Counted from the stretch's first letter, positions 27,107 through 36,331 are shown. The stretch: DNA of 64,000 nt from Spirochaetota bacterium (GCA_023398165.1 JAEWSQ010000012.1:282575-346574), one strand, 5' to 3'. The notes: generated by a model not told the origin, from the letters alone. Numbers and translations are program-made.

Positions 27107-29337
27107 TGGGTATTACGTTCTTTGAAAAAACAGGTGTTTTTAAAATTGATACTGACAACACCACGTATGCAATAGGTTTAATAGATACTGATCACTATGT
27201 TTCTCACTTATACTATGGAAAAAAGATACAGGATAACGATTCTGACCTTCAGTATTTGGGGCGCATTAATGAATACCCCTATATTCCCTCAGTTTTCAAG
27301 AGAGATACTCTTTCTTTTCTGGACTGCTATCCCAATGAATATGCGGGGCATGGTACGGGAGATTTCCGTGAAAGTGCAATACAGATCAAGACAAAAAGCG
27401 GACACAGTGCCGTATATGTTACATATAAGAGTCATAGAATTTTTGACGGTAAAAATGCACTGCCCGGTCTTCCTTCGGTATTTCCAGGAACTTCAAAGGC
27501 TCAAACGCTTGAACTTGTGTGTGAAGATAAGGCTGCAGGCGTGGAAGTTGTACTTCGTTATTCTATTTTCGAGGACAGCGATGCAATTATGAGAAGCGTT
27601 ACCGTTACAAATATTTCTAAGGAAACACTACAGCTTACAAAATGCATGTCATGCTGCCTTGATATGGATAATGACGACTATGAAATGATAACGCTCCATG
27701 GTTCGTGGGCCCGCGAGCGTCATATACAGCGCAGGAAGATAGGATTCGGTTCATCATCGGTTTCTTCTATGAGAGGCGAAAGCAGTCATCAGGAACATCC
27801 TTTCCTGGCTCTGGTAAATTCATCTACTAATCAAACAACAGGAAATGTTTACGGCTTTAATTTTGTATATTCCGGAAATTTTTATGCCGGAGTATCGGTA
27901 AATCAATTTAATTCTGCACGTGTTTTAATAGGTATTAACCAGACCGATTTTTGCTGGAATCTTCACAGCGGTGAAAGTTTTACTTCCCCTGAGGCGGTGC
28001 TCGTGTACTCAAGCAGCGGTTTGGGCGGTATGACCAGATGTTTTCATGATTTATACCGCAGTCATCTTATACGGGGCAGGTATGCTGATAAAAAAAGACC
28101 AATACTCATCAATAACTGGGAAGCAACCTATTTCGATTTTAATACTGATAAACTCCTGTCTATTGCTAAAGAAGCTGCAGAAAACGGAATCGAGATGCTC
28201 GTTATGGATGACGGATGGTTTGGAAAAAGAAACAACGATAATGCAGCCCTTGGCGACTGGATTGTAAATGAAGAAAAGCTTGCCGGCGGTCTTAATTATC
28301 TTGTAAGTGAAGTTAACAAACTTGGATTAAAATTCGGCATCTGGTTTGAACCGGAAATGATTTCTCCTGATTCAGATTTATACAGAGCCCATCCTGACTG
28401 GGCAATCGCAATTCCCTCAAGGGAGCCCGGACTTGCCAGGAATCAGTATGTGCTCGATTTTTCACGAAAAGATGTTATCGAGTATACCTATGAAAGTATT
28501 AGAAAGGTATTAAAGAGTGCAAATATTGAATATGTTAAGTGGGATATGAACAGACCCTTGTGCGATATTGGAAGCGTCTGCCTTGACAGCAATAGTCAGG
28601 GGGAGCTGATGCACCGGTATGTCCTGGGAGTTTATGCTATGCAGGAACGCCTCATAACAGAATTCCCGGATCTTCTTTTAGAAAACTGTTCCAGCGGAGG
28701 AGCCCGTTTCGACCCCGGAATGCTTTATTACAGCCCCCAAATCTGGTGCTCCGACGATACCGATGCAGTTGAACGGCTTATGATTCAGGAAGGAACTTCT
28801 TTACTATACCCGCTTTCTTCAATGGGTGCCCATGTGAGCGTATGCCCTAATCATGCTATTGGAAGGGTCACTCCCTTTGATACACGCGGATATGTTGCAC
28901 TTGCAGGAACATTCGGGTACGAGCTCGATATTACTAAACTTTCACAGGATGATAAAGATCTTATTAAGAATCAGGTTTCTCTTTATCACAAGTATAATGA
29001 TCTTGTTCGTTCCGGTGATTATTACAGGCTTGCCTCATACCGCGAAAACAATGATTTCGACGCATGGCAGGTGAGCTCAAAAAACGGCCGGAAAGCTCTT
29101 GTTACCTGCGTACAGGTATTAAACAAACCGGCTCAAAAAAGCAGAGTGCTAAAACTGCAGGGATTAAAGCCTGAGCTTTCTTACCGCATACAGATGGAAG
29201 GTTCCAACAGCAAGGACAACATGAAACTGTACGAAGGTAAGACGATGTCGGGTTCAATGTTAATGAACTGCGGATTAGTAATTCATAATGCATGGGGAGA
29301 TTTTCAGGGCAAGCTGATATACCTGGAAGCGGAATGA
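27106..29337 (+). CDS. GH36 alpha-galactosidase
   Basis: 743 residues, no signal peptide, so it acts in the cytoplasm on raffinose- or melibiose-type sugars. The N-terminal beta-sandwich is followed by a barrel with 'MLVMDDGWFGKRNNDNAALGDW', the nucleophile Asp480 in 'YVKWDMNR' and the acid/base Asp550 in 'IWCSDDTDAVERL', with 'NCSSGGARFDPGML' between. All are family signatures, and the length is normal for the tetrameric bacterial type. It is coupled to the HAD hydrolase gene by TAATG. No transporter is adjacent. Confidence 0.95.
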   Translation: MGITFFEKTGVFKIDTDNTTYAIGLIDTDHYVSHLYYGKKIQDNDSDLQYLGRINEYPYIPSVFKRDTLSFLDCYPNEYAGHGTGDFRESAIQIKTKSGHSAVYVTYKSHRIFDGKNALPGLPSVFPGTSKAQTLELVCEDKAAGVEVVLRYSIFEDSDAIMRSVTVTNISKETLQLTKCMSCCLDMDNDDYEMITLHGSWARERHIQRRKIGFGSSSVSSMRGESSHQEHPFLALVNSSTNQTTGNVYGFNFVYSGNFYAGVSVNQFNSARVLIGINQTDFCWNLHSGESFTSPEAVLVYSSSGLGGMTRCFHDLYRSHLIRGRYADKKRPILINNWEATYFDFNTDKLLSIAKEAAENGIEMLVMDDGWFGKRNNDNAALGDWIVNEEKLAGGLNYLVSEVNKLGLKFGIWFEPEMISPDSDLYRAHPDWAIAIPSREPGLARNQYVLDFSRKDVIEYTYESIRKVLKSANIEYVKWDMNRPLCDIGSVCLDSNSQGELMHRYVLGVYAMQERLITEFPDLLLENCSSGGARFDPGMLYYSPQIWCSDDTDAVERLMIQEGTSLLYPLSSMGAHVSVCPNHAIGRVTPFDTRGYVALAGTFGYELDITKLSQDDKDLIKNQVSLYHKYNDLVRSGDYYRLASYRENNDFDAWQVSSKNGRKALVTCVQVLNKPAQKSRVLKLQGLKPELSYRIQMEGSNSKDNMKLYEGKTMSGSMLMNCGLVIHNAWGDFQGKLIYLEAE

Positions 29338-29341
29338 ACTG

Positions 29342-29911
29342 CTACATTTCGTAAGTTTGAAGAATTTTTTTTGCGATGACGGTTCTGCTTTGCCTGAAAT
29401 CCATTGCCTGTTTTTCCACGTACTTATGGGCCTGATTTTCAGTCATATTTAAGTATTGTATTAAAATGCATTTGGCACGATCCACAAGCCTCATTTCTTC
29501 AATTTTATTCTGCAGTTTTAAGTTTTCATTTTGAAGCTTTAATACTCTTTTGCGTGCTGCAGAAAGAAGCCTTACACCCTGATACAAAAAATCAGGATTT
29601 GCAGGCTTTGAAATTGTAAAAATACCGGCATCCTCTACTTGTCCGCATACATCATAAAATTTTTCACTTGGGCATAATAGGATTATTCCTGTATCAGATT
29701 TTTCTGCAGCATGGAGTGCAAGATCGGATCCGAACTCGTCAGAAAGCGGCGAATCAATTATTAATAAATCGTATTCATTGTCTAAGAGCATTCTTCGGCA
29801 TTCGCCGCCGTTTGAGGCAGTGCTTATTTTTTCAAACTGCTGATACTGAAAAAGACTGCTCAGCAAATAAAGAGTCGTACTGGTATTTGATGCTAAAAGA
29901 ATACTGTCCAT
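29342..29911 (-). CDS. ANTAR-domain antitermination response regulator
   Basis: 189 residues. A receiver-like domain (about 1-115) with phospho-acceptor position Asp in 'LLIIDSPLSDEFG', then a coiled coil and a C-terminal ANTAR domain (about 130-185: 'IEEMRLVDRAKCILIQYLNMTENQAHKYVEKQAM'). ANTAR proteins bind paired RNA hairpins and stop termination. It starts four bases after the glnA stop, so it is co-transcribed with glutamine synthetase, as in several anaerobes where ANTAR proteins control nitrogen genes. No paired hairpin is seen in the glnA leader, so its target is probably elsewhere. Confidence 0.85.
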   Translation of the reverse strand: MDSILLASNTSTTLYLLSSLFQYQQFEKISTASNGGECRRMLLDNEYDLLIIDSPLSDEFGSDLALHAAEKSDTGIILLCPSEKFYDVCGQVEDAGIFTISKPANPDFLYQGVRLLSAARKRVLKLQNENLKLQNKIEEMRLVDRAKCILIQYLNMTENQAHKYVEKQAMDFRQSRTVIAKKILQTYEM

Positions 29912-29914
29912 GTA

Positions 29915-31189
29915 TCAGGAATACTCCTGCTGTAATAGTACAGATAAAATCTTTGAAGGCAGAGATTTTTTTACGAAAGCGCTTACAGATGCCATCTTTT
30001 TTGCCTCATCCAATGTCTGAGGGAGCCGTTCTATAGAATCAGGGCATTTATCAACAGCAAAATCTATATTGCACTGGAGAGGAAGTTTTCTTTGTTCTGC
30101 TATTCCCTCCGCACCTGCTTTAAGTATGAGCGATAAAGCAATATATTGATTGCACATCGGGTCTGGAGATCTCAGTTCAAAACGGTAGTTATCTTCATAG
30201 GAAGCAGGGAGCCGTATAAGCTGTGAACGGTTCTGTTTTGACCAGCTTATATAGAGAGGAGCCTCAAAAGAGCCGAGCCTTTTGTATGAATCTTCAATTG
30301 GATTTAAAAATGCAGTTATCTCTCTGATTCTAAACAAAACTCCGGCGATGAAGGAAGCTGCCGTAGGATTCATTACGTTTTTATCGTGCTCATGCTCCAA
30401 AATATTCTTACCATCTTTATAAAGCGCAATATTTATGTGCAGCCCGCTGCCGCTTTGTGTAAGACTTGATGTATCATTATCTGAATACAACGGTTTCGGG
30501 TGAAAGGAAGCATGAAGACCGTTACGGGCAGCTATTGTTTTTACAACCATCTTGAATGTGGAAAGATTATCAGCTGCTTCTAAAGATTCGCTGCATTTAA
30601 AATCTATTTCATGCTGTCCGGGTCCTGTTTCATGGTGAGACGTTTCAGGTTTGATTCCCATTTCTTCAAGAGTCAGACAAATATCTCTCCTGACATTTTC
30701 ACCTTTGTCGAGGGGTGCTGTGTCACAGTATGAAGCGTTATCGTGGGGTATGAGCGTAGGGTTTCCTTTCTCATCGAGTTCAAAAAGATAAAACTCGCAT
30801 TCTGTTCCTATTTTACAGCTGATGCCCTCTTTCGAAAGCTCCTGAACGGTCTTTTTTAAAAGATTGCGGCTGTCTCCTTCAAAAGGGGTTCCGTCAGGAT
30901 TATGAATGCTGCAGTAAAAGCGGACAACTCTTCCATGCTGGGGTCTCCAGGGAAGAACTGCAAGTGTATTGGGATCCGGAACGAGGAAAAGATCAGATTC
31001 ACAGGTATTCATAAACCCTTTTACCTCAGAAGCATCAAAGGGAATGCCGTGAGTAAAGGAACGGGGAAGCTCATCGGGCATTATTGAAATATTTTTTGCA
31101 TTACCGAAAATGTCGGTAAACGTTAATTTAATAAATTTGACATCATTTTGTGCAACAAACTGGAGCACCTCTTTTTCTGTGTATCCCAT
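29915..31189 (-). CDS. glnA: Glutamine synthetase, type I
   Basis: Makes glutamine from glutamate, ammonia and ATP. 424 residues, a little shorter than the usual 440-470. Metal and substrate blocks are clear: 'KIGTECEFYLFE', 'GPGQHEIDFK', 'GSGLHINIAL', 'RLGSFEAPLYISWSKQNR' and 'FELRSPDPMCNQYIALSLIL'. The adenylylation-loop tyrosine region of type I-beta enzymes is not apparent. The start follows CTGGAGGATGTT. It is divergent from glmS, a major glutamine consumer, with overlapping promoters, and is followed by the ANTAR regulator gene. Confidence 0.95.
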   Translation of the reverse strand: MGYTEKEVLQFVAQNDVKFIKLTFTDIFGNAKNISIMPDELPRSFTHGIPFDASEVKGFMNTCESDLFLVPDPNTLAVLPWRPQHGRVVRFYCSIHNPDGTPFEGDSRNLLKKTVQELSKEGISCKIGTECEFYLFELDEKGNPTLIPHDNASYCDTAPLDKGENVRRDICLTLEEMGIKPETSHHETGPGQHEIDFKCSESLEAADNLSTFKMVVKTIAARNGLHASFHPKPLYSDNDTSSLTQSGSGLHINIALYKDGKNILEHEHDKNVMNPTAASFIAGVLFRIREITAFLNPIEDSYKRLGSFEAPLYISWSKQNRSQLIRLPASYEDNYRFELRSPDPMCNQYIALSLILKAGAEGIAEQRKLPLQCNIDFAVDKCPDSIERLPQTLDEAKKMASVSAFVKKSLPSKILSVLLQQEYS

Positions 31190-31235
31190 AACATCCTCCA
31201 GTTGTTTAGAATATAGATTTTTGTTTTTGTAGTCA

Positions 31236-31264
31236 ATTATACATAGTATTGACCATTAAATCAA
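31236..31264 (-). promoter_or_regulatory. Promoter of glnA
   Basis: On the minus strand TTGATT (31264-31259), 17 bases and a perfect TATAAT (31241-31236). The leader of about 40 bases is A-rich with no hairpin. The -35 lies within the spacer of the opposing glmS promoter. Confidence 0.65.
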
Positions 31265-31278
31265 ATAAAATATAGAAT
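31249..31278 (+). promoter_or_regulatory. Promoter of glmS
   Basis: TTGACC (31249-31254), an 18-base spacer and TAGAAT (31273-31278). It interleaves with the glnA promoter on the other strand, so the two cannot easily be occupied by polymerase together. Confidence 0.55.
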
Positions 31279-31280
31279 AA

Positions 31281-31296
31281 CGGTAAATGTTTACCG
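31281..31296. promoter_or_regulatory. Palindrome after the glmS -10, candidate operator
   Basis: CGGTAAATGTTTACCG is a perfect inverted repeat of seven bases with a two-base centre, immediately downstream of the glmS -10 and so over the start of transcription. It could be a repressor site or an RNA hairpin. The binding protein is not identified. The leader is too short for a glmS ribozyme. Confidence 0.45.
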
Positions 31297-31315
31297 GGGG
31301 AAAAAGGGAGCTCAT

Positions 31316-33148
31316 ATGTGTGGAATTGTTGGTTATGTAGGGTGTAAGCAGGCTACGCCTTTATTAATACAAGCCTTAAAAAAGCTTGAATATCGTGGCT
31401 ATGATTCAGCAGGTATTGCAGTCCTTGATAAGGATGAAATCATTATACGTAAAGCTAAGGGCGCTCTCAAGATGCTTGAAAGAAAGATCGCTGATGAGAT
31501 TATTGAAGGTTCAATGGGTATTGGACATACCCGCTGGGCAACTCACGGAGAGCCTTCAGACTGCAATTCGCATCCTCACACGGATGTGTCAGGCCATATT
31601 GCTGTTGTACATAACGGGATTATTGAGAATTATGCCAAATTAAAAGAATGGCTTCAGTCTCATGGCATAGTTTTCAAGAGCGAGACTGATACAGAAGTTA
31701 TTGCACATCTGTTAAATTACTATTATAAAGGTGATATTTTTCAGGCAGTACAGGATACGCTTCACCGCCTGGAAGGCTCGTATGCACTCGGCGTTGTCTG
31801 TAAAGATTTTCCGGACAGAATAATTGCAGTGAGAAAAGATAGTCCTCTTGTGGTAGGACTGGGACAGACGGAAAACTTTATAGCTTCCGATGTGCCTGCT
31901 CTTCTTGAACACACCAGGGAGGTGTATTTTCTTGAAGACAGAGAAATAGCAATTCTATACCGTGATCATGTGGATCTTTTTACTGAGCTAGGGGAAAGAA
32001 TTATCCGCAATCCTTTTCATGTAGACTGGGATATAGAGTCGGCTGAAAAGGGCGGTTATGAACACTTTATGCTTAAAGAAATTCATGAGCAGCCTAAAGC
32101 CTTAACCGACACAATGAGATTGAGACTTATAGAAAAAGACGGAAAGTACGACATTAATTTTGATGAAATAAAGCTAGATTCTTCATGGGCGGATGCAGAG
32201 AGAGTGGTAATATCGGCATGCGGTACTGCGTATCATGCGGGAGTTGTCGGGAAATATGCATTCGAGCACTTTGCGCGCATTCCTGTTGAAGCGGATGTAG
32301 CTTCCGAATACCGCTACAGAAATCCTGTTTTTAAGAAAAATGATGTATTCATTGTGGTAAGCCAGTCCGGGGAAACAGCCGACACTCTCGCGGCAGTCCG
32401 TCTGGCAAAAAGTCACGGTGCTAAAATACTTGCAATAACCAATGCTGTCGGTTCTACACTTTCCCGTGAAGCCGATGCTGTATTATACACCTGGGCAGGT
32501 CCTGAAATAGCTGTTGCTTCGACTAAGGCTTTTACAACCCAGCTGATGTGTCTGTATCTTCTGGCATTAAAAATGGCACAGCTTAGAAAAAGCATGAGTG
32601 AATCTGAAATCCAGAGAATTCTTAGAGAGTTAACGCTCATACCGAAGAAAGCGGAAGAAATAGTAAAAGAAAAAGAGGTAATTCAAAAGTTTGCTTCCCG
32701 TCAGTTCAATAAAACAAAGGTTTTCTTTATGGGGCGGCTTTTCGATTATGCGGTAAGTCTTGAAAGTGCTTTAAAGCTAAAGGAAATCAGTTATACCCAT
32801 TCTGAAGCTTTTGCTTCCGGAGAATTAAAACACGGACCTATTGCACTTGTTGATCATAGTACTCTGGTTGTCTGTCTGGCCACACAAAAATCTTTGTTCG
32901 ATAAAAATGCTTCAAATATAAAGGAAGTAGCTTCGCGCGGTGCGGCTTCTCTTGTTATTACGCAGGATAAAAGCGGTTACTTTACAGGCACTGCAGATGA
33001 GATATTTATTATACCGGAGACCGATGATGCTTTAACTCCTATTCTTTCGGTTATTCCTTCCCAGCTGTTTGCCTATTACTGCGCGGTACAGCGCGGTAAT
33101 GATCCGGATAAACCGAGAAATCTGGCTAAGAGCGTTACGGTCGAGTAA
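31316..33148 (+). CDS. glmS: Glutamine--fructose-6-phosphate aminotransferase (isomerizing)
   Basis: First step of amino-sugar synthesis for peptidoglycan. 610 residues, normal length. Cys2 is the glutaminase nucleophile (MCGIVGYVG); 'YRGYDSAGIAV' and 'GIGHTRWATHG' belong to the same domain. Two SIS domains bind fructose 6-phosphate ('VVSQSGETADTLAAVRLAK'; 'SEAFASGELKHGPIAL'), and the end 'DKPRNLAKSVTVE' closes the active site. The start follows AAAAAGGGAGCTCAT. The stop codon lies inside a long hairpin. Confidence 0.97.
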   Translation: MCGIVGYVGCKQATPLLIQALKKLEYRGYDSAGIAVLDKDEIIIRKAKGALKMLERKIADEIIEGSMGIGHTRWATHGEPSDCNSHPHTDVSGHIAVVHNGIIENYAKLKEWLQSHGIVFKSETDTEVIAHLLNYYYKGDIFQAVQDTLHRLEGSYALGVVCKDFPDRIIAVRKDSPLVVGLGQTENFIASDVPALLEHTREVYFLEDREIAILYRDHVDLFTELGERIIRNPFHVDWDIESAEKGGYEHFMLKEIHEQPKALTDTMRLRLIEKDGKYDINFDEIKLDSSWADAERVVISACGTAYHAGVVGKYAFEHFARIPVEADVASEYRYRNPVFKKNDVFIVVSQSGETADTLAAVRLAKSHGAKILAITNAVGSTLSREADAVLYTWAGPEIAVASTKAFTTQLMCLYLLALKMAQLRKSMSESEIQRILRELTLIPKKAEEIVKEKEVIQKFASRQFNKTKVFFMGRLFDYAVSLESALKLKEISYTHSEAFASGELKHGPIALVDHSTLVVCLATQKSLFDKNASNIKEVASRGAASLVITQDKSGYFTGTADEIFIIPETDDALTPILSVIPSQLFAYYCAVQRGNDPDKPRNLAKSVTVE

Positions 33149-33275
33149 ACGAAAGAACTTATCGTTCGTTTACTCGACCGTTGCGAGAAGAGTGTTTCAC
33201 GCTCTTCTCGACAGAAGGTAAAAGAATTGCTTTTTGTGTACTAGACCGCTGCGGGAACAGCGCGAAACGCGCCTC
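33140..33275. repeat. Stacked palindromes downstream of glmS, REP-like
   Basis: Three inverted repeats follow one another: GTCGAGTAAACGAA pairing with 33165-33178 (14 bases, covering the glmS stop), CGAGAAGAG with CTCTTCTCG (33184-33192 and 33202-33210), and GCGCGAAACGCGC near 33261. The stretches starting at 33171 and 33239 are also similar to each other (TACTnGACCGyTGCGrGAAsAG), so they look like two diverged copies of one element. No good T tract follows, so they may terminate or stabilise glmS and the convergent transporter mRNA. Confidence 0.55.
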
Positions 33276-33284
33276 CAGCCGGGA

Positions 33285-35468
33285 TTAATGGTAGTAGCGA
33301 GCGGTTATGGCTTCTGTCAAAGTTTCCGCACGTTTAAGGGTTTGGAGTATTAAAGGTGTAAGCAGCGGAATAAAGGCTCTGATTGTTTTAAGAAATCCTT
33401 TCTGTTTTTTGATGCCCCCCCTGATAATCTGCGTCTTGAGTATGTTCGCTGTTTCATCTAGAAGCAGAGGAATAAAGCGCAGTACAAGAAGTATTAAAAG
33501 ACAAATATGCCGTACCGGAAAGCCGATGAAGGAAAGGGGTTTTAATACAGATGCTAAGCCGTCGATGATGCTGCTTTCTTCTGTACTGTAAAAATATACG
33601 GAAAAGGTAATTACTGCACCTAGAAAATGCAGAATTGTACGTACCGTAAGAAAAAGTTTTGTTTCTGTAATGGAAATAAAACCCCATCTCCACAAGACAG
33701 TGTCCTGTGAACCAGTTCCGAAAAACAACAGCTGAAAGACAAAAAAAACGGCAATCCACGGCATAACACTCATAATTCTTCTGATCAATTTTTTTACTGG
33801 ATACAGGGCTGCAGCGCTGTACAGTATACAAAGCCCTGCAACTCCTGATAAAACCGGGATACTCTGCAGAATAATGCTGAGAGAAAAAAGAGAAAAGAAA
33901 AGTAGAAATTGTACAGCCGGATGAGCTTTGTGAACGGGGCTGTTTTTTTTCTCAAAATCGCCCTGTATACTGTTTCTTATTTTTGCAAGTATTCCAGCTT
34001 CTCCTGGTGAATTGTGCTTTAAATTATCAGTCCGGGCGGGAGAAAAGGGACTGCTGTCATCGATCACACTGCCATCATGGAGGGTAATAATTCTGTCGGC
34101 GGCAAGCGCTTCATCGCTGCGGTGTGTTGAAAAAACAATTGTTTTACCCTTGTCTGCGAGGTTTTGCAGCGCGGTAAGGATATTCAATCTGCTTTTTGGA
34201 TCAAGTCCGGCGGTCGGTTCATCAAAAAGCATAATGTCTTCATCAAGGGCAATTATTCCTGCAAGGGCAAGCTTTCTTTTTTCTCCGCCGGAAAGAGAGA
34301 AGGTTCTTTTGTTTTTGTATGTTTCATAGTCCAAACCTGCGGTGTTCATAGCATTTTGAACCTTATCAAGCAGCTCTTTTCCCTTAATTCCTTTATTTCC
34401 CGGCCCGAAAGCGGCGTCATCGACGGCAAATTCCTCAAAAAGAGCTGCTTCACTGTCCTGCAGAGCAAGGCTTGCAGCTCCCCCTAGGGAGACAGAACCT
34501 TCCGAAGGTTTTAGAAGGCCAGTTATCAGTTCAAACATGGTCGATTTCCCGGATCCTGATTCGCCCATTACAGCAGTCAGGCTTCCTTTTGCAAAAGACA
34601 ACGATACAGAATTGAAAAAAGTTTTTGTATTATATGAAAATGAGACGGCATCAAGAAGAATTGCGGTTTCACCGGCGGATCTTCGGGCAGATTTTCTTTT
34701 CCCGATCGTACCGGTGCCGAAAATATCCTGCTGAACCTGTGAGGCTGAAAGAAATTCAGACGGAGTGCCGGAGAATAAGATAGAACCTTTATTCATAACA
34801 AGAATTCTGTCTGAACGGAGGGCTTCATCTTTATCATGCGTCACACTAATAATAGTCTTACCCAGTGTATGCAGGGAATCAATGTAATCAAGAATTTCTT
34901 TTCTGCAGCCGGGATCAATCATAGATACTGCTTCATCAAGAATTAAGACCTCAGGATTCATAGCTAAAACGCCAGATAATGCCAGCTTTTGCGTCTGACC
35001 TAGAGAAAGCGCGAGAGTATTGGCGTCTCTTTTATGAGAAAGAGATGTTGCAGTAAGCTCTTTATCAGCCTTTAACTCTGCAGCGGTACGGGGAAAACCG
35101 AGATTTCCCGGTCCGAAAGCGGCATCACGAATAACTTTACCCGCAATTATCTGATGCTTGGGAGATTGAAAAACTATACCCCAGGGAACAGATTCCAGAG
35201 GATGTTTCCTGAGATTTTCATAGCCGGCTGTTTTGGGGTCCGGCATGGGATGTTCCGGTGAATACGTTATGAAACCGTCTTGAACTTCAATAATCCCGGC
35301 GAGTAAGCGTGCAAGCGTGCTTTTCCCGGAACCGTTCGGCCCGAGAACAGCTGTATATGAACCTTTTTCAATTGAAAAAGAAAGCTTATGTACCGCATTT
35401 TCCCGGGCATGGGGATATTTATAACTGATATTTACCGCTTCAAGGATTGTCATTTCCGGGCTATACAA
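33285..35468 (-). CDS. ECF transporter energising module: two ATPases fused to the T component
   Basis: 727 residues. Two ABC ATPase domains in one chain (about 6-235 and 265-470), then a membrane part with about five helices (about 520-727) matching the EcfT component. Domain 1 has Walker A 'GPNGSGKSTLARLL', a degenerate signature 'LSLGQTQKLAL' and Walker B 'EVLILDEAVS'. Domain 2 has 'GESGSGKSTMFEL', 'LSGGEKRKLALAG' and 'IMLFDEPTAGLDP'. A YkoD-like double ATPase fused to a YkoC-like T component would fit. It starts at a TTG overlapping the pdxK stop by eight bases, or at ATG 35453. The substrate-binding S component is not encoded nearby. Confidence 0.87.
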   Translation of the reverse strand: MYSPEMTILEAVNISYKYPHARENAVHKLSFSIEKGSYTAVLGPNGSGKSTLARLLAGIIEVQDGFITYSPEHPMPDPKTAGYENLRKHPLESVPWGIVFQSPKHQIIAGKVIRDAAFGPGNLGFPRTAAELKADKELTATSLSHKRDANTLALSLGQTQKLALSGVLAMNPEVLILDEAVSMIDPGCRKEILDYIDSLHTLGKTIISVTHDKDEALRSDRILVMNKGSILFSGTPSEFLSASQVQQDIFGTGTIGKRKSARRSAGETAILLDAVSFSYNTKTFFNSVSLSFAKGSLTAVMGESGSGKSTMFELITGLLKPSEGSVSLGGAASLALQDSEAALFEEFAVDDAAFGPGNKGIKGKELLDKVQNAMNTAGLDYETYKNKRTFSLSGGEKRKLALAGIIALDEDIMLFDEPTAGLDPKSRLNILTALQNLADKGKTIVFSTHRSDEALAADRIITLHDGSVIDDSSPFSPARTDNLKHNSPGEAGILAKIRNSIQGDFEKKNSPVHKAHPAVQFLLFFSLFSLSIILQSIPVLSGVAGLCILYSAAALYPVKKLIRRIMSVMPWIAVFFVFQLLFFGTGSQDTVLWRWGFISITETKLFLTVRTILHFLGAVITFSVYFYSTEESSIIDGLASVLKPLSFIGFPVRHICLLILLVLRFIPLLLDETANILKTQIIRGGIKKQKGFLKTIRAFIPLLTPLILQTLKRAETLTEAITARYYH

Positions 35469-36288
35469 ATAAACCTGTGTCAGCTCTCCAACCGGAAGGA
35501 TTTCCGGGACCGATCCATTTATTCAAAGGGAAGGAGTTATCAAGACTCTTGTTTATAAATTTTTTGGCAAGGATTACCGCGTCCTTGGTACTCAACCCTC
35601 GTGCAAGTCCGGAAGCTATTGCAGCCGCTGTAGTGCAGCCTGCACCGTGTGTCCATGAAGTTGAAAGGAGCGGGGAAGATAGATGCATCATAGAAGAGCC
35701 GTCGAAGAAAATATCAACTGCTTCCTTTCTTGTATGAGATTCAGAAAGTTTTGAACCGCCTTTAATATATACAGACCCGGCTCCCAGGGAATGAATTTTT
35801 TTGGCAGCCTCTTCCATAGCATCAATAGTGGTAATATCAGTAATTCCTGACAACTGTCCCGCCTCGAATAAATTCGGAGTTACAACTCTTGCCAGAGGAA
35901 GAAGTTTTGTTTTTACCAAAGCATTAAGCTCTGGATGTAGCGCTTCCCCTGCACCCTTACATACCATAACCGGGTCGAGGACATAGTTTTTAATACCGTA
36001 ACTGCTGATATACCTGCTTGAGAGATTCACGGCATACTCAGTTCCGAGCATGCCGGTTTTAACGGCGTTTACTCCGATTCCTTTAAAAATGGTTTTCAGC
36101 TGTTCATCCAGGACGTTTTCCGCAATCGGGAAAACACCGTGATTCCAGTTATTATCCGGATCCATTGTTGCAATTAAAGTTACGGCGGTCATGCCGTATA
36201 AGCCGTATTCCTCAAATGTTTTTAAGTCTGCTTCGAGTCCCGCACCACCTGATGCGTCAGACCCCGCTATTGTAGCTATCTTAATCAT
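35461..36288 (-). CDS. pdxK: Pyridoxine/pyridoxal kinase of the PdxK (ThiD-like) type
   Basis: 275 residues of the ribokinase fold: 'TIAGSDASGGAGLEADLKTF' at the start, 'VKTGMLGTEYAVN', 'LDPVMVCKGAGE' and 'WTHGAGCTTAAAIASGLARG' with the catalytic Asp position replaced by 'GAGC'. Blocks such as 'MDPDNNWNHGVFPI', 'VTPNLFEAGQLSG' and 'SFPLNKWIGP' match the Bacillus PdxK form much better than classical HMP-phosphate kinase ThiD. So I prefer vitamin B6 salvage, with thiamine-precursor phosphorylation as the alternative. Its overlap with the ECF transporter gene suggests that the transporter brings in B6 vitamers or the thiamine precursor. Confidence 0.82.
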   Translation of the reverse strand: MIKIATIAGSDASGGAGLEADLKTFEEYGLYGMTAVTLIATMDPDNNWNHGVFPIAENVLDEQLKTIFKGIGVNAVKTGMLGTEYAVNLSSRYISSYGIKNYVLDPVMVCKGAGEALHPELNALVKTKLLPLARVVTPNLFEAGQLSGITDITTIDAMEEAAKKIHSLGAGSVYIKGGSKLSESHTRKEAVDIFFDGSSMMHLSSPLLSTSWTHGAGCTTAAAIASGLARGLSTKDAVILAKKFINKSLDNSFPLNKWIGPGNPSGWRADTGLFV

Positions 36289-36331
36289 ACGCTTTTCCTG
36301 TTACTATATAGTTTATATTATAAAGAATTTT

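Noticed and set aside
31190..31315. glmS ribozyme in the glmS leader
   Set aside because: The leader is far too short and has only one small hairpin.
34012..34734. Forward ORFs inside the ECF transporter gene
   Set aside because: They are shadows of the intact reverse gene, which has all ATPase motifs.
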